A DNA stretch of 64,000 nt from Cyclina sinensis (taxonomy: Eukaryota > Mollusca > Bivalvia > Venerida > Veneridae), in NCBI GenBank assembly GCA_012932295.1, contig JAAONU010000022.1, forward strand, positions 124,001 to 188,000, read 5' to 3'. The notes under the pieces were generated by a model. It had not been told where the DNA came from. It made no database searches and saw only the letters and a list, made by a program, of their open reading frames with translations. Shown here one piece after another: positions 38,101-51,800 of the stretch. The translations under genes were made by a program, and so were the position numbers. Each line of letters opens with the position of its first letter. Position 1 is the stretch's first letter.

Positions 38101-40731
38101 GGCAGGGGCACTCCAAATAAGGTGACCCCAAGCCAGAATGAACAAAGTAAGACAAATAATGCTAATACGATTGAAGATATCCCTACGACAACTGTGACTC
38201 CCGGTGATAATCTGAAAGTCGATATGTTATATCCACCTGCACCTTTCCCTATGAACAATCCGCCCGAAGTAATTTCAAATGGTGGCCAAACTCAAACGAA
38301 AACCAACATTGGCATAGCATCTGGAGAAGTCAAAGGAAGAGATTCAAGCAATAAAGTCAATAGATTGAACAACGATAATATAAATGAATATGTAGATACC
38401 ACTAATGCTGCTGAAAGCGTACCCGGTGGGCAAGGATCAATAGATTATGATTATGATATGTATGCTGATGTTGATGGCAGTGACTTATCAAATATCGATC
38501 GAAGAACTGATAATCAGAATATCCAGGGAATCCCTCCAGTGACAAACAGACCCAGTATTCCTTTTGTACACAGAAATATGGCAGAACAGGATCACTTTAT
38601 AACAGAACCCAATGTTCAAATAATTAACCCCAATAATAGAAATGTTCCAGATAACCAACTACCGATTCAGAAGGTTCCCACAAATCAGGCTAGTGCAGAC
38701 AGCGTAAGAAATATTAATGAATTTCCATCATTTGAGAATCTACAAAGATTTTCAAACACGGGACAACAGTTTGCCAACAGTGTTGGCAGTGGGTCGATAA
38801 GTAGACAAAATCTGCGAAATCAAATGAATTCTATTACAGGTACCCAAAACACTGGTCAGTTTAACACTAACAGTGGGCTACAAATACGAAATAATTCACC
38901 GAACCAGAATCAAATCATGAATGGCCAGGGTATTCGAAATTCTTTGTCACAAAACACGTTAGCATCAAATGATTTATCGAGCTCGAGTAATACCATAGGT
39001 AATCGAAATGCTTTCGGAATAAATCAATTAAACTCACATCCAGTTAATCAACAGAATATGAATAACTTTGCCAATAGAAACAACTTTCCAAACTTCAATG
39101 GCATCCAAAACAGTCAGATAACACAAAATGTAGTTCAAACTCTGTCTCCGGGTCAAGAAAATAGAGCTACAAACTCTCGTGAACCTGTGCTCTCAAATAT
39201 GCTTAATGCTAGAAATCAAATTCTTCGACAAAACGGTCAAATGCAAGTTAATGGAAACAATCAAATTCAGAATGTTAGGCCATCACAACCAAATATTAAC
39301 AATGGTCCTGGTTTTCCAAACATTAATCTCAATAATGGAGCAAATGTACAAAATAACATGGGAGTTGGTGGTCCTAGGGAAAACCAAGCGACTGCATCTA
39401 TAAGTTCTTTAACGAATAGTCAGAATAATGCAGTGAATTCACAAAATAACTTTGAACTTTCACAGCCAAATCAATTTGACACGTCTCGGGTTCAAAATAA
39501 CCTTATGAATATACCGCGGAGTTCAAGCCAAATTCCGAACAATCTTATAAATACTGCAAACTTGCCGACAAGGGCACAAAATACCAATGATTTCAACAAT
39601 CAAATTCCTCAAATACCTAACGAGAACAGTGTGCCTATTATAAACCGCGCTGTTTCAAATATGAACCAAGTAAACAGGAATGGTATAAACCCTCTCGGTC
39701 AAACAAACCGTAATCTTGCCCAACTGAATAGCATCGCTCAGGTTAATAATCTTGGACCGCAGGCGAATGCAAATCCTTCGAATATAAACTTACAAAACGC
39801 TCCCATTGTATCCAATAAAATGAGAAACGATCAAGTCAATTCTCCAATAAATGTAAATAACATCCCTAATAACGGCATGGGGAGATCTCCAACAACTGCA
39901 CGTAATTTCCCCAATAACGGCCGAGTCAGTTCCCCAGTAAATGTAGATAACATCCCGAATAATGGCATGACCAGATCTTCGACAAATGCTAATAATTTCC
40001 CCAATAACGGCAGAGTCAGTTCCCCAGTAAATGTAGATAACATCCCGAATAATGGCATGACCAGATCTTCGACAAATGCTAATAATTTCCCCAATAACGG
40101 CAGAGTCAGTTCCCCAGTTAATGTAGATAACATCCCGAATAATGGCATGACCAGATCTTCGACAAATGCTAATAATTTCCCCAATAACGGGCTGGTCAGT
40201 TCTTCAATAAATGTTAATGGTTTTCACAATAATGACTTGGCCAGTTCTTCGAGAAATGTAAATAATATTCCCAATAACATCAATGGATTTCAAAACGGGT
40301 TTAATGTTGCTACAAACCTCCAAATGAGAAACAATTTACCTGGTTTTCAAGGACTTAATACTCAAATAAATGGTAACAGTCTTCCAAGAATAAGCCAAGC
40401 TAATACAAATTTGGCTCAGAATTTAATATCAAACGGACAAAATCCATTTGATAATCAGCAGTTTAATACTGGCAACAGCCGTAATAATCAGCAAAACTTT
40501 ATAAATAATATACCAGCATTTCAAGGAAACATACAACAGAACCAAAATAACTTACCCAATAACTTTTTAAACGGTAATTTCCGTAATGGTTTTAATAGCA
40601 ATTTTAGGTCAAACATGATAAATGGAGACATTAATATGCCAAGGATGAATCAGTTTCCTGGGGGTTTACCCTTTAATAGAAATCAGTTTGGAACAAATGT
40701 AATAAATGGTCCATTTGGACCGTTTCGTTAA
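35181..40731 (+). CDS. Secreted Asn/Gln-rich low-complexity protein, 1333 residues
   Basis: Exons 35181-35274, 36059-36234 and 37000-40731 join with GT-AG borders and matching phases (1, 0). Residues 1-18 (MSVHRVLIFAGIVGACFG) form a signal peptide, probably cleaved before QQIKPGG. Exon 2 encodes a Gly/Ser/Asn run. Exon 3 begins mixed and charged, then has a basic part with three spaced F-[VI]-D-x-S motifs (FVDHS, FIDLS, FVDMS), a Thr/Pro-rich stretch (about 393-423), an acidic 'DYDYDMYADVDG' segment (about 572-585), and a long Asn/Gln/Ser-rich C-terminal half. That half holds 30-residue tandem repeats (about 1034-1190). I saw no cysteines beyond the signal peptide and no folded domain. Composition recalls mollusc shell or other extracellular-matrix proteins, but I recognise no named family; function is unknown. 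Exon 3 is one 3.7-kb exon. Confidence 0.85.
35640..35730. repeat. (CATT)n and (ATT)n microsatellite
   Basis: About seven CATT units near 35648-35676, followed by irregular ATT/ATTT repeats. It lies in intron 1 of the Asn-rich protein gene. Confidence 0.85.
36345..36376. repeat. (CA)n microsatellite in intron 2
   Basis: A (CA)n run of about 12 units within a long A-rich, pyrimidine-poor stretch (36305-36485) in intron 2 of the Asn-rich protein gene. The apparent antisense open frames here are low-complexity artefacts. Confidence 0.85.
39831..40280 (+). repeat. 90-bp coding tandem repeats
   Basis: The unit boundary 'gagtcagttccccagt' recurs at about 39923, 40013 and 40103, with a diverged fourth at 40193 (ctggtcagttcttcaat): an exact 90-bp period. 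The two complete central units are nearly identical at the DNA level, including third positions. Flanking units are diverged. Each unit encodes 30 residues with 'VDNIPNNGMTRSS' and 'NANNFPNNG'. Confidence 0.9.
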
Positions 40732-41355
40732 AGACTGACGTCGCTTGGACAATCATAGCGGTACAGGGTTTATATAATTGTTGTATGTATTGCCTTTTAG
40801 TTTTCTTGAGTTCTCTCGCTTAAACTTGACCATTCTACAAGGTACGTTTTTTTATGGACAATCTCGATTTACAGTGAATGGAACAAAAACTACGTAACAA
40901 CACTTCTGCAATTTAAGATATGAATTTTTGAAGTTATTGTTAGCCAAGCGGTCATGTTTTGGTATATTTTTGTTTTAGCAAAATAACATGTTTGGTTCTG
41001 TCACCACAGACTATTTCTAATTTAACAGTTACATTGCAATAATGGTTTATTTGTACATTTAAAAAGATGTAACAGTCGTCTAGTGGTGTCATAGAATTGG
41101 TTGTTATTTATTATGTATAGATAAAAAATATTTCTATTTCTCAATCGGAACAAGACATTTTGAGACTAAAAACAGTGCTACAATGAGATTATATTATAGG
41201 TTTAACTATGATATGTAGATTACACAACCTCTTGGGGTTCAATTCGTTATTTATTCCATCATTTACATCTAATTGTGTGTATGCTGTTTTGTTGAAAGTT
41301 CTGTACATTATGTTTGTTTATTCTGTGTATGTAGATGTTTACCATTTTTGTATGT

Positions 41356-41361
41356 AATAAA
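41356..41361 (+). terminator. Poly(A) signal candidate for the Asn-rich protein gene
   Basis: AATAAA about 625 bases after the stop at 40731, the best canonical signal downstream. Confidence 0.45.
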
Positions 41362-41659
41362 AAAACATCATTTCTTATGTTATTCACTAGTTTTATTTGA
41401 CAAGCGGTTTACATTTAGAGAGCTATCAAAGTTCTTGAGCATTGTCCCACGTAAAGAACATTCGGCAGGTGGATAGGGGAACTCAAACTAATGTACCTAC
41501 AATGAATGAGAGGTTTTTCATATCGTGTAAATGATTAAAGCCTAAAGCTAAAAAGTGTTTTTCTATCAAGTTTAACAGGAACACAATATTATTCTTTATT
41601 ATTTAGGGATAACCCTTTTCCATATCTATCTTGAGCTTTGCTAACAAGAAGACCACTAC

Positions 41660-41945
41660 AAAAAAAGCATTTGAAGTGTCAATATACAAAAGTTGAAAGT
41701 CAACTTGCCATTTGAAATAAAGACGCATTTGACATATATATATCTGACTACTACAAAAGTAAGCATTTGAATATTCAAAAGTCGACAGTCAACTTGCCAT
41801 TTGAAATAAAGAATCATACACACATTTGACATATATCTGACTACTACAATTTAAGTAAGCATTTGAAATGTCAATATATACAAGCTGACAGTCAACTTGC
41901 CATTTGAAATAAAGAATCATACACACATTTGACATATATCTGATT
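41660..41945. repeat. Three-copy tandem repeat of about 90-100 bp
   Basis: The phrase 'gtcaacttgccatttgaaat' recurs at about 41699, 41788 and 41891. Shared flanks are 'aagcatttga', 'atttgacatatat' and 'ctgactactaca'. Copies 2 and 3 are closest to each other. Confidence 0.85.
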
Positions 41946-42590
41946 AGGGTACCTATCTTTTTATTTCTATGAATCAAGTTGTTCTTCAGTAAAAACAAAA
42001 CAATCAGTCCTAATATTTAAAGTAGTCTCCCTTGACAAGTTGTTCTTGCTCGCATATTTCATTCCGTTAGATATCTACAGTTGTGTCAGCCTAGAATTAA
42101 TTTTATCGTGCCCAACGGTAGGCTATCCGGAAGCAAGTCAAAAATTTATCCTTATGTTTTACGCGCAGCAACCAAATGAAAAGAAAATTAATAAATGAAC
42201 CAAGAAAAAAAACCACTAATTATTAGTAAGCGTTTAATGATCGAGATTTTAGATGGTAACTTATGCTAGAATAAAACAATTACGTTCAGACAAGCCAAAA
42301 CACACGTTGCCTAGTTGTTCCAGGGATATTGTTTTCTGAAAAAGCTTTAAACATGGATTTTTGAAAACTTATAACACTACACTAGAGCCAAAAGCATATG
42401 AAATTTTATCTTTATAGTCTTAACATTCACATGGCTTATGTATATCAATAACAGTAAAATGATGTTTTTCCAGGGAAACTACTTTTAGAATAAAGATAAG
42501 TGTTGTTGAAATTATATGTTAATCTGAAGCAATTGAAGTAAAACATTTTGATAAATCAAGTGTAACATAACAAATCTTTCCATCTGATCG

Positions 42591-42647
42591 GGACTTGGTA
42601 GTCCTAGCTTGACTCGATTCTTGCCATCAGCTCCGACTACCAAGTCC
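42591..42647. repeat. 13-bp perfect inverted repeat near the P450 3' end
   Basis: GGACTTGGTAGTC (42591-42603) and GACTACCAAGTCC (42635-42647) are perfect complements with a 31-base loop. It lies about 200 bases past the P450 stop, downstream of the proposed poly(A) signal, so it may be a small MITE end pair or a 3' structure. Confidence 0.7.
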
Positions 42648-42781
42648 GTATCATTTTATTTTCAGTTGAAAGCCATGTTTTGTTTATAAATTACAATAAA
42701 TCGTATTCAAATCGTAGACAAATTTCAGAATCATCGCATGGTTCAAAATATACGATCAAAAAAGCATGCAAAAAGGCACTA

Positions 42782-42787
42782 TTTATT
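42782..42787 (-). terminator. Poly(A) signal candidate for the P450 gene
   Basis: AATAAA on the minus strand, about 55 bases past the P450 stop codon. Confidence 0.55.
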
Positions 42788-42840
42788 ACAAAAGACAATG
42801 TCTATGTCTCTACACTGCAAAGAATATGTACAGTTGTTTT

Positions 42841-45800
42841 TTAAACTCGTTTCACCACCCTGCAATAAAACTCTTTCGGTCGAGTTGCCAAGTTGACTTC
42901 GAAGTCCCCTGACCTAGTGTCTATCGAACCGCACTTCCCGGGAGAGGGTATAAATGTCCATCTCTGAAGAAGTGTGGCAGTGTACAGGAAAAGCCTTGTT
43001 CTAGAGAACGTGTCACCAAGACACTGCCTCCGTCCAAGACTAAATGGAATCCAACTGAAAAGGTTACAAAAATGTGGCATCTGTAATTAGATTTCATTTT
43101 GAATTAGCAATCCTTGAAGACATTGCAACTCCCCGTACTGATTTAAGGTTAGTTCTAATGACATAGTGCCAGCGACTTGTATATTGACTTATGTCATTAC
43201 ATGTATCCGGATTCTTAATATATAAGCAAATACAAAATGATTTGTTTTTGGAAACCTTCTACCGCGATTATTTAACTCAAATTATACCAGATGTCGTGCA
43301 ACCAAACCAGAAGCCAGACCAAACCAAAAGTCAGAAAAAATTGCATGTATCATCTCTTCAACAATGTTTCACTCAGAAACACTTCAGGATCTCATTTAGA
43401 TAACCTATTTATTTTCCACATACGCTTCAAGCAATTTCTTCATTTTTGGTAGGTAAATTAGAGCATTAGACGTTTACAAAAAACAACAGAAGCAGATGAA
43501 GAAAGTGTAAAATGTTACTTTCGCCTGTACTCGTGACTTCTCTGCACAATATCTCCATTTTCATCAAGGAACCTCTCAGGCTTAAACTCCCAAGCATCAG
43601 GGCCCCAAATCTTCGGATCGTGATGGACATAGTTCAAATTCGGTAAAACCTTTTTGGAAAAAAGAACATATTTTCAATAAACAAAGTTACTGACTAAAAC
43701 CTAAATTCTGGGATAAAAAATGTTTATAAAATTATTTTTTTAAAAAGAATTCAACTCAGTATTGGTCACTTCGTGTGGTTCGTAGAACTAACAACATTTA
43801 TAAATGTTCGACTTCATGTAAACAGTCTTTTAAAGCGACTGACTCACAGATGGGCCGATGATGAAAAAAAGAAAATGTTCTTACATCTTGAAATTTTGCT
43901 GCAATTGTGAAGAACATATTTAAACTAAGTTACTGATTCATTTTTTGATACAGAACAACATCAAAATATAAAGTTTTACACACTTTTATTTGTAAAAAAT
44001 TTATCCCGTTAGTCACGGGGTAGATACTTTAGTTATATAATTAATTTTGACGCAACCTTACAAGTAGGCGCTGTGGATCAGTGGTCCCGATAGCCGCTCC
44101 ATATTTTACTGACCGAAAGGTCGTGGGTTCGAATCCTGGTTATGTCAAAACTTTTTTTTCAGTTTTCATGGTGTATAGTAGCAAAATATTATGTTTTTAT
44201 ATAGTATTTTAAATTCTCTTAAATTTTAAAGAAAACAAGAGGGCCATGATGGCCCTGGATCGCTCACCTGAGTACTTTGGTTGTAGGTGTGCTGTTAAGC
44301 AGTATTTCATTTTTTAATTGAAAATATGTAATTGCCTACAAACCAAATATGTAAAATATCAATCAATAAATAAAGGTTCTATGACAGAAAGTAGAAATAT
44401 CTATTAAAAGCTATGGTGACCTTGACCCAGTGACCTCAAACCCTACCCATGGGTAGAGGTCCATGCAAGGAACCACTATACAGAATATCAATGATATTGG
44501 TCTATAAATGAAGGCTCTATGAGGTACAGTAGATAAATCTATTTTTAGCCTCCGTGACCTTTAACCTAATCTAATAATTTCAAAAAGCTTGATAAAGCTT
44601 GCTTCGTGCAAAATTTAAAAATTCTAGGCCTTGTGGTTTCAGACATGAAGATCTTTAAAGATTTTCTTCTATATTGTTATTTAGAACTTGTGACCCCTCG
44701 GGCGGTGCCAATACTGACCCCAGGGATATATTTCTACCAAACTTGGTAGAGGTCCACTAGACAATGCTGCATACCAATTATCTTAACTCTAGGCCTTATG
44801 GTTTCTGACAAATAGATTTTTCAAGTTTTTCCTATATAATTCAATGTAAAACATGTGACCCCTAGGGCGGGGCCTATTTTGACTAAGGGGCCATGGTTTG
44901 AACAAAATTGATAGAGGTCCATTAGATAATGCTGCACACCAAATATCTTAACTCTAGGCCATGTTGTTTATGACAAGAAGATTTTTTAAGATTTTCCTAT
45001 ATAACTCTATCTAAAACAAGTGACCCCTGGGGCGGGGTCATTTTTGACCAAGGGTCCATGACTTAAACAAAATTGGTAGAGGTCCTCTAGACAATGCTTC
45101 ATACAAAATATCTTAACTCTAAGCCTTATGGTTTCTTCTGTGAAGATTTTTAAAACCTTTTCCTATATAACTCTATGTAAACAAGTGACCCCCAAGCCTG
45201 GGCCTGTTATGACCCAGTGGCTATGATTTGAACAAACTTAGTAGAGGTCCACTAGACAATGATACACACCAAATATCTAAGCTCTATAACTAACGGTTTC
45301 TGACAAGAAGATTTTTAAAGTTTTTCCTATATAACTCTATGTAAAAAAGTGAATCCTGGGACAGGGCCATTTTTGACCCAGAGGCCATGATTTGAATAAA
45401 CTTGGTAGAGGTCCACTAGACAATGCTACACACCAAATATCTAAGCTCTATAACTTTCGGTTTCTGACAAGAAGATTTTTTAAGATTTTCTTATATAACT
45501 CTATGTAAAACTAGTGGCCCCTGGGGCGGGGCCATTTTTGACCCAGAGGACAGGATTTGAACAAACTTGGTAGAGGTCCACTAGACAATGCTATTCACCA
45601 AATATCTTAGCTCTATAACTTACGGTTTCTGACAAGAAGATTTTTTAAAGATTTTCCTATATAACTCTATGTAAAACAAGTGACCCCCGGGGCGGGGCCA
45701 TTTTTGACCCAGAGGCCAGGATTTGAACAAACTTGGTAGAGGTCCACTAGACAATGCTACACACCAAATACAAATATCTAAGCTCTATAACATACGGTTT

Positions 45801-48800
45801 CTGACAAGAAGATTTTTTAAGATTTTCCTATAACTCTATGTAAAACTAGTGGCCCCTGGGGATGAGTCATTTTTGACCCAGAGGCCAGGATTTGAACAAA
45901 CTTGGTAGAGGTCCACTAGACAATGCTACACACCAAATATCTAAGCTCTATAACTTACGGTTTCTGACAAGAAGATTTTTTAAGATTTTTCTATATAACT
46001 CTATGTAAAACTAGTGGCCCCCGGGGCGGGGCCATTTTCGATTAAGAGGCCAGGATTTGAACAAACTTGGTAGAGGTCCACTAGACAATGCTACACACCA
46101 AATATCTAAGCTCTATAACTTACGGTTTCTGACAAGAAGATTTTTTTAAGATTTTCCTATATAACTCTATGTAAAACTAGTGGCCCCCGGGGCGGGGCCA
46201 TTTTTGACCCAGAGGCCAGGATTTGAACAAACTTGGTAGAGGTTCACTAGACAATGCTACACACCAAATATCTAAGCTCTATAACTTACGGTTTCTGAGA
46301 AGAAGATTTTTTAAGATTTTCTTATATAACTCTATGTAAAACTAGTGGCCCCTGGGGCGGGGCCATTTTTGACCCAGAGGACAGGATTTGAACAAACTTG
46401 GTAGAGGTCCACTAGACAATGCTACACACCAAATATCTAAGCTCTATAACTTACGGTTTCTGACAAGAAGATTTTTTAAGATTTTCTTATATAACTCTAT
46501 GTAAAACTAGTGGCCCCTGGGGCGGGGCCATTTTTGACCCAGAGGACAGGATTTGAACAAACTTGGTAGAGGTCCACTAGACAATGCTATTCACCAAATA
46601 TCTTAGCTCTATAACTTACGGTTTCTGACAAGAAGATTTTTTTAAAGATTTTCCTATATAACTCTATGTAAAACAAATGACCCCCGGGGCGGGGCCATTT
46701 TTGACCCAGAGACCATGATTTGAACAAACTTGGTAGAGGTCCACTAGACAATGCTACATACCAAATATCTTAACTCTAGGCCTTGTGGTTTCTGACAAGA
46801 AGATTTTCAAGTTTTCCCTTTATAACTCTATGTAAAATCAACTGACCCCTGGGGTGGGGTCAGTTTTGTCCCCAGGGACATAATTTGAACAAACTTGGTA
46901 GAGGTCCACTAGATGATGCTTCATACCAAATATCAAAGCTCCAGGCCTTGTGGTTTCGGAGAAGAAGATTTTTAAAGATCCAACTTATAAAATCTATTTT
47001 TAGCTCCAGTGAACCAGAAATGCAATGGACCAGAACCATTTGAACAATCTTGGTAGAGCTTCATGCAAGGAACATCCCAGGCAAGTTTCATTAAATTTGC
47101 CCCATTGGTTTCAGAGGAGATGTCGTTTGAATGAAAAGTTGACGACGGACGGACGGACGGACTGACGGACGACGGACAAAGACCGATCAGAAAAGCTCAC
47201 CCTGAGCACTTTGTGCTCAGGTGAGCTAAAAAAATAAGCAAAATTCTGTGAGTCAGTCACTTTAAAAGAACTCATCACAGACGTTATACTATGCATCTTT
47301 TGCTTTAGCCAATTATTTGCCAAACTTCTCATATAGTAGAACTTAAATCCTCTCTCACTTTACAGATTTAGCCGTAGAATCAAACTTAATGTTTGTGTGA
47401 GTTTAATCCATCATAGAGATTGCATGTCTGCAAGACCTTACGCCGAATGCATGTAATTAAACTGCCAAGTTTTATGTACAGGCATGTATGGTAGACAAAT
47501 AGAACAGTTTGCTTTATTTTCCCGTGATAAAGAAACTTTGTCCTGCTGAACACAACTTTGCTTAAAATGATTAAGAATAGGGTTTTTGATTTAGAACTAA
47601 TCTTAAAATAATAAATGAACTTCCTAAAAGCAAAACGACTATTTTCAATGTTAAAATCATTTCTTGTGCTAATTTTTGAGCAAGTGAATCAATGTTTATT
47701 CACAAAATGAGTTAAACACAAAACAAATTTTGGTCAACTGGCAGAAAAAAAGCAATACTAAAGGGAAATTGAATGTGACAAATGTACCATTGAATTTGCT
47801 GGAATATCGTATCCCTCGAACTGTATATTTGGTCTGCATATATGGGGCCCACTAAGGGGAATAATGGTGACCAGTCTCTGTATTTCCATGCCAACGGCAT
47901 CAAGGTATTTGCAATTTGGCCGATCTTCTATCGTTGGTAGACGGTCTCTGCCTATGACGTCATCAAGCTCTTCTTGAATCTTGGTCTGGACCTCGGGACG
48001 CTTCATTAAACACAGTATCGTACTACTAAGCGAACTGAGTGACGTCACAAGAGCTAAAAATATCAACGTTACATTTATTTCATATGGCGTTACTTACACA
48101 TTTACATATTGATGTATTTGACGTAATGTTTGTATCAATGAAACAAATGTTAGTACTGAAGTAGTATTTACAGCGTAGTAAGATAACTCTACACTCGTTG
48201 TATTTATAAAATGTTAAACTTCAAAAGGTACGACTTTGTTGTGGAATACGAGTTCTATTCAGTGATCTACACAAAAAGCATGCAACATGTTCTCAGATAC
48301 AGATATATGACTCAGTCTGTCGCGATCGAAATGATACGATTTGAGAAAATTATAAAAAAAACCCTAAATTTCAATACTAATACTTTCTTTCAAATGTAAT
48401 TGTTTTAGCTCCTGGACGTCAGCTGAGATCAATCGTGTTACAAGTTACGAACATAATAAAATGTTTTTATGTTAGGTTTGTTTCTTTCTTTCAACGATAT
48501 TCAAACACAATGTGTGATACATATTTACTATTGCGTGCCCCCCCGCCCACCCCTACACACACACAGAGCCAGAGGTTCAATGTTTCGTTCAGAGTTAAAC
48601 AAGTTACAGCTCATGTGTTTATATCAAGCTCGGATAGACTTTTTCTACGTTACACAAACCTGCAGCTACCATTTCCAGGACAAGGCTGGTGAGTCTTTCC
48701 TCTGTCAGAATGATATCTTCTTTCTTTTTTCCCTCTTCGAGCTCCCTATATCTTTCTGACAACAGATAATCTATCAGACCCCTAACAACTCCGGGTTTAT

Positions 48801-51800
48801 ATGTCTCCTGAAGAAAAAAAACGAAGTATTTATCTGTTTAAATTGGAAAAGGCTTATTAATATCAACAAATTTCGAGAACTTTATTTTTTAATTACTATG
48901 AAAATTTTATTTTACCTATGCCTTTTTTGTTGTTTGGTTCGAAATTTGACAATTTGAATAACAGCAAAATCATATCTACCAATATACATGCTTACTTCAC
49001 TTTTCGTAATTTTTTAAGAAGACCATAGTCGAACATTTTTAAGTAAGTGAATTCTTAAACATTTAGGATAAAATTTCCGTTAACATGGTTAAGAAAAGCA
49101 CACACTTTTGATAAAATACAACAGTTTTTGTTATGCTTTTGTATTATAAGTATGTGGATCTTAACTTTTGTCTACATCTACCACACATAGCCTAAAAATA
49201 AACATTGAAAAATAACATAAAAACTGTCAGAATATCATCATAAACGAATAAAAGAATTAAAGCTCAAGAGAAAATGTAGCGATTACTTATTCAAGACTGT
49301 TTCATATTTATTATTTGTCATGACAACTGATTTTTCTCATTTACTGATCTCAAAAGGAATATAATGTACCTTAGGCATTACCTCGCAGACAACAGAAAGT
49401 ATTTTCTGCTGGGCCGCGGCGGTCCAGTCTTATTAAAATCAGCTCCTAAACAAGTTGGCTTCCTTTAAAAAGTAAGCCAAAGAGAGGTCAGCAGCTGTCG
49501 TCACTGAAAGAATGAATCTACTTGTTTCCAAGATCATTTTGAATTTTTTAAACGGTCTGTGACTTAAATAATTATAAAAACTAGTAACCTAACTATTATT
49601 AATAGTTAATACCTTAATAGGCAAAATGACCGAAACTGACTATATCATTTAGTTACTTCAAATGTTTTTATAGTGGCGTATTTATCATTTAAATAAATGA
49701 AACAAATTAAGATAACCTCATGTATTTCATACCTTGTAGAATCTTGGGGATCTTCTTATAAGCCCCTAAGGCTTTACTCCCCCCTCTTTTACAACAATGC
49801 ATGTAGTTGTTGAAGCCAGAACTCCCATGTTAAGCTGTTGCTTTTTTAGGCTCATTTAGTTTTGTTTTTATTACACCTTTCTTAGTACAAATATTTTACA
49901 AAATAATAAGCGATAGTATCTGTTAAGCTGGACTAAATATTAAAAGGGCGTAAATTTGATCCAAATCGAGGAAATGGACTGGTCAAAAACATGAAAAATG
50001 CTCCGAAATTTGTAAAAAATATTTACCATTGATCATGGCTAAATATTAATTTGTTCAACAGGCTGATGAGTTTCTCAGAAAAATTGCATTTTAGAATTTG
50101 TAGTTTTTAAAAAGTAGCATGCATTATAAGAAATGCATCCCTATAATTGTATTTTTTTGTGTTTAGTTAAGGGAATACAAAATTATTCTGTACGTTCTGT
50201 TCAAAATGGGCCGTTTTAACCATGGGCCGTTTTGACCCGATGTTAAATTTTGGTTTCGTTTAAATGAATTCGTATTATGATTCGGAGCATGCGCATAACT
50301 ATCTTTGTAGACTGGTTTTCATGATTTTAGGCTTAATATGAGATCATTAACTAAAATTTGATACGCAAAAATGGATGCCGCCAGCAATTAAAGCCAACAC
50401 TGTGGAGAGGTCTGATGACCTCTCCAATAACACTCCGCTATTAGGAAAAGAATGTCACCTTCTCATGACCTTTCAATCATGCAGCCAATCAGTGCATAGC
50501 TTTCATTTTTTTGCAGCTGAATTAGTTCCTATTTTTAACCACTTGAACGCATGTTATATTTAACCGGGATCCCAAATAACTCAGTTGTTTTCTGCCATAA
50601 ACACATTGTAGCTGCAATCTAGTCGAAGTTAACTGAGGAAAACTTAGATAAATTAGCTTAGGTAAATATTGAGATAATTGTATGTGTGTGAAAATTTCCA
50701 GTAATTTTTGACATTTGATAGGTACTGCATGTATTCAAAAATAATCAGGCCCGATTTCATGAATATTTCCGTAACCAAGTTCATACGCTGATTAATACTC
50801 ATAGTAAATAAAAACCGAAACTGTAACGACCTTATACCAATCAGAGGAGAAATCATTTACCCGACCAAATGAATATTTTCAAAATACATTGTATTAAAGA
50901 CGATTTAAACATAATATAGAAATTTACGCACGCAAGATTATCAAGAAAACAGAATTAAATGGGCCCCCTTCAGATCCAACCGTAGTTATATCATGTACTT
51001 CAGTCAGATTGCTCGGCAGCCTGAACATGATCAGGACTATCCATTAAGTCAAATGTTTTATGGCAACAAATTAGAACTTTATTCATTGCCCTGGTTGTAA
51101 ACTAGAAATAGTGCGAGTAAGGGTTGAAAATACGTCGTAAATGAACTTACTTTGACTTTAGTATAGTATCGTTGGATTATCCTACGCCTAGTTCTGACAA
51201 TTTTATCGTACTCGTCTTTGTAACGACAAGGAATATAACGAACAAATGGAAACGTTGTGTACATGGTGTCGGCCATAGCACTGTACATAAAGATCAAGGA
51301 TTTGTCAAACTCCCAGAATACATTGATGTCTTCGTCGTCGTCATCTAGAGCCTCGCCGATTAACTGAAAAAAAAAATATATATGAATATAAAATGAAATA
51401 TATGAAAATGACAATGACAAAAACATATGGAAATGGGCTTGACATGCGATATGTGACATATGAAAACGTTATGAAGTATAAAAAGATTAAAACAAAAATG
51501 TAAAAACATGAACTGAAAATATGAAAGATTAAAACTGACATGAATAATGTGAATCTGTTCATTTAATGAAAATATATAAAAATCAGAAAATGATATGAAA
51601 AAAAAATCAGAACAATTAAAAACAAAAGAGAAATCATAACAAAGTATCAAAAGCTGATGTGGAACCATAAAACAGGAAAATTATGAGTACAATTAATAAA
51701 TATAAAAAAGAAATTTCAAAATAATGATGAAAAACAAAATCCACGTTAGACATGGCCTTCATCCCGCCGAAACTACGCTGTCAGTGGACATGTGAAGCAG

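Noticed and set aside
37794..38258. 154-residue antisense frame
   Set aside because: Shadow of the Thr/Pro-rich part of the Asn-rich protein; hydrophobic by complement.
39831..40184. 117-residue antisense repeat frame
   Set aside because: Complement of the 90-bp tandem repeats, not a separate gene.
41273..41476. 67-residue open frame after the Asn-rich gene
   Set aside because: Lies across the proposed 3'UTR and poly(A) signal; no conserved features.
44066..44146. Functional tRNA gene
   Set aside because: It has A and B boxes but no convincing cloverleaf, and it continues into a SINE body shared with a second copy.
44700..46950. CRISPR-like array
   Set aside because: Units of about 166 bp are whole tandem repeats without short repeats and unique spacers; the context is eukaryotic.
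51341..51668. Overlapping Phe/Ile/Tyr-rich frames
   Set aside because: Low-complexity A/T-rich intron DNA next to P450 exon 2.
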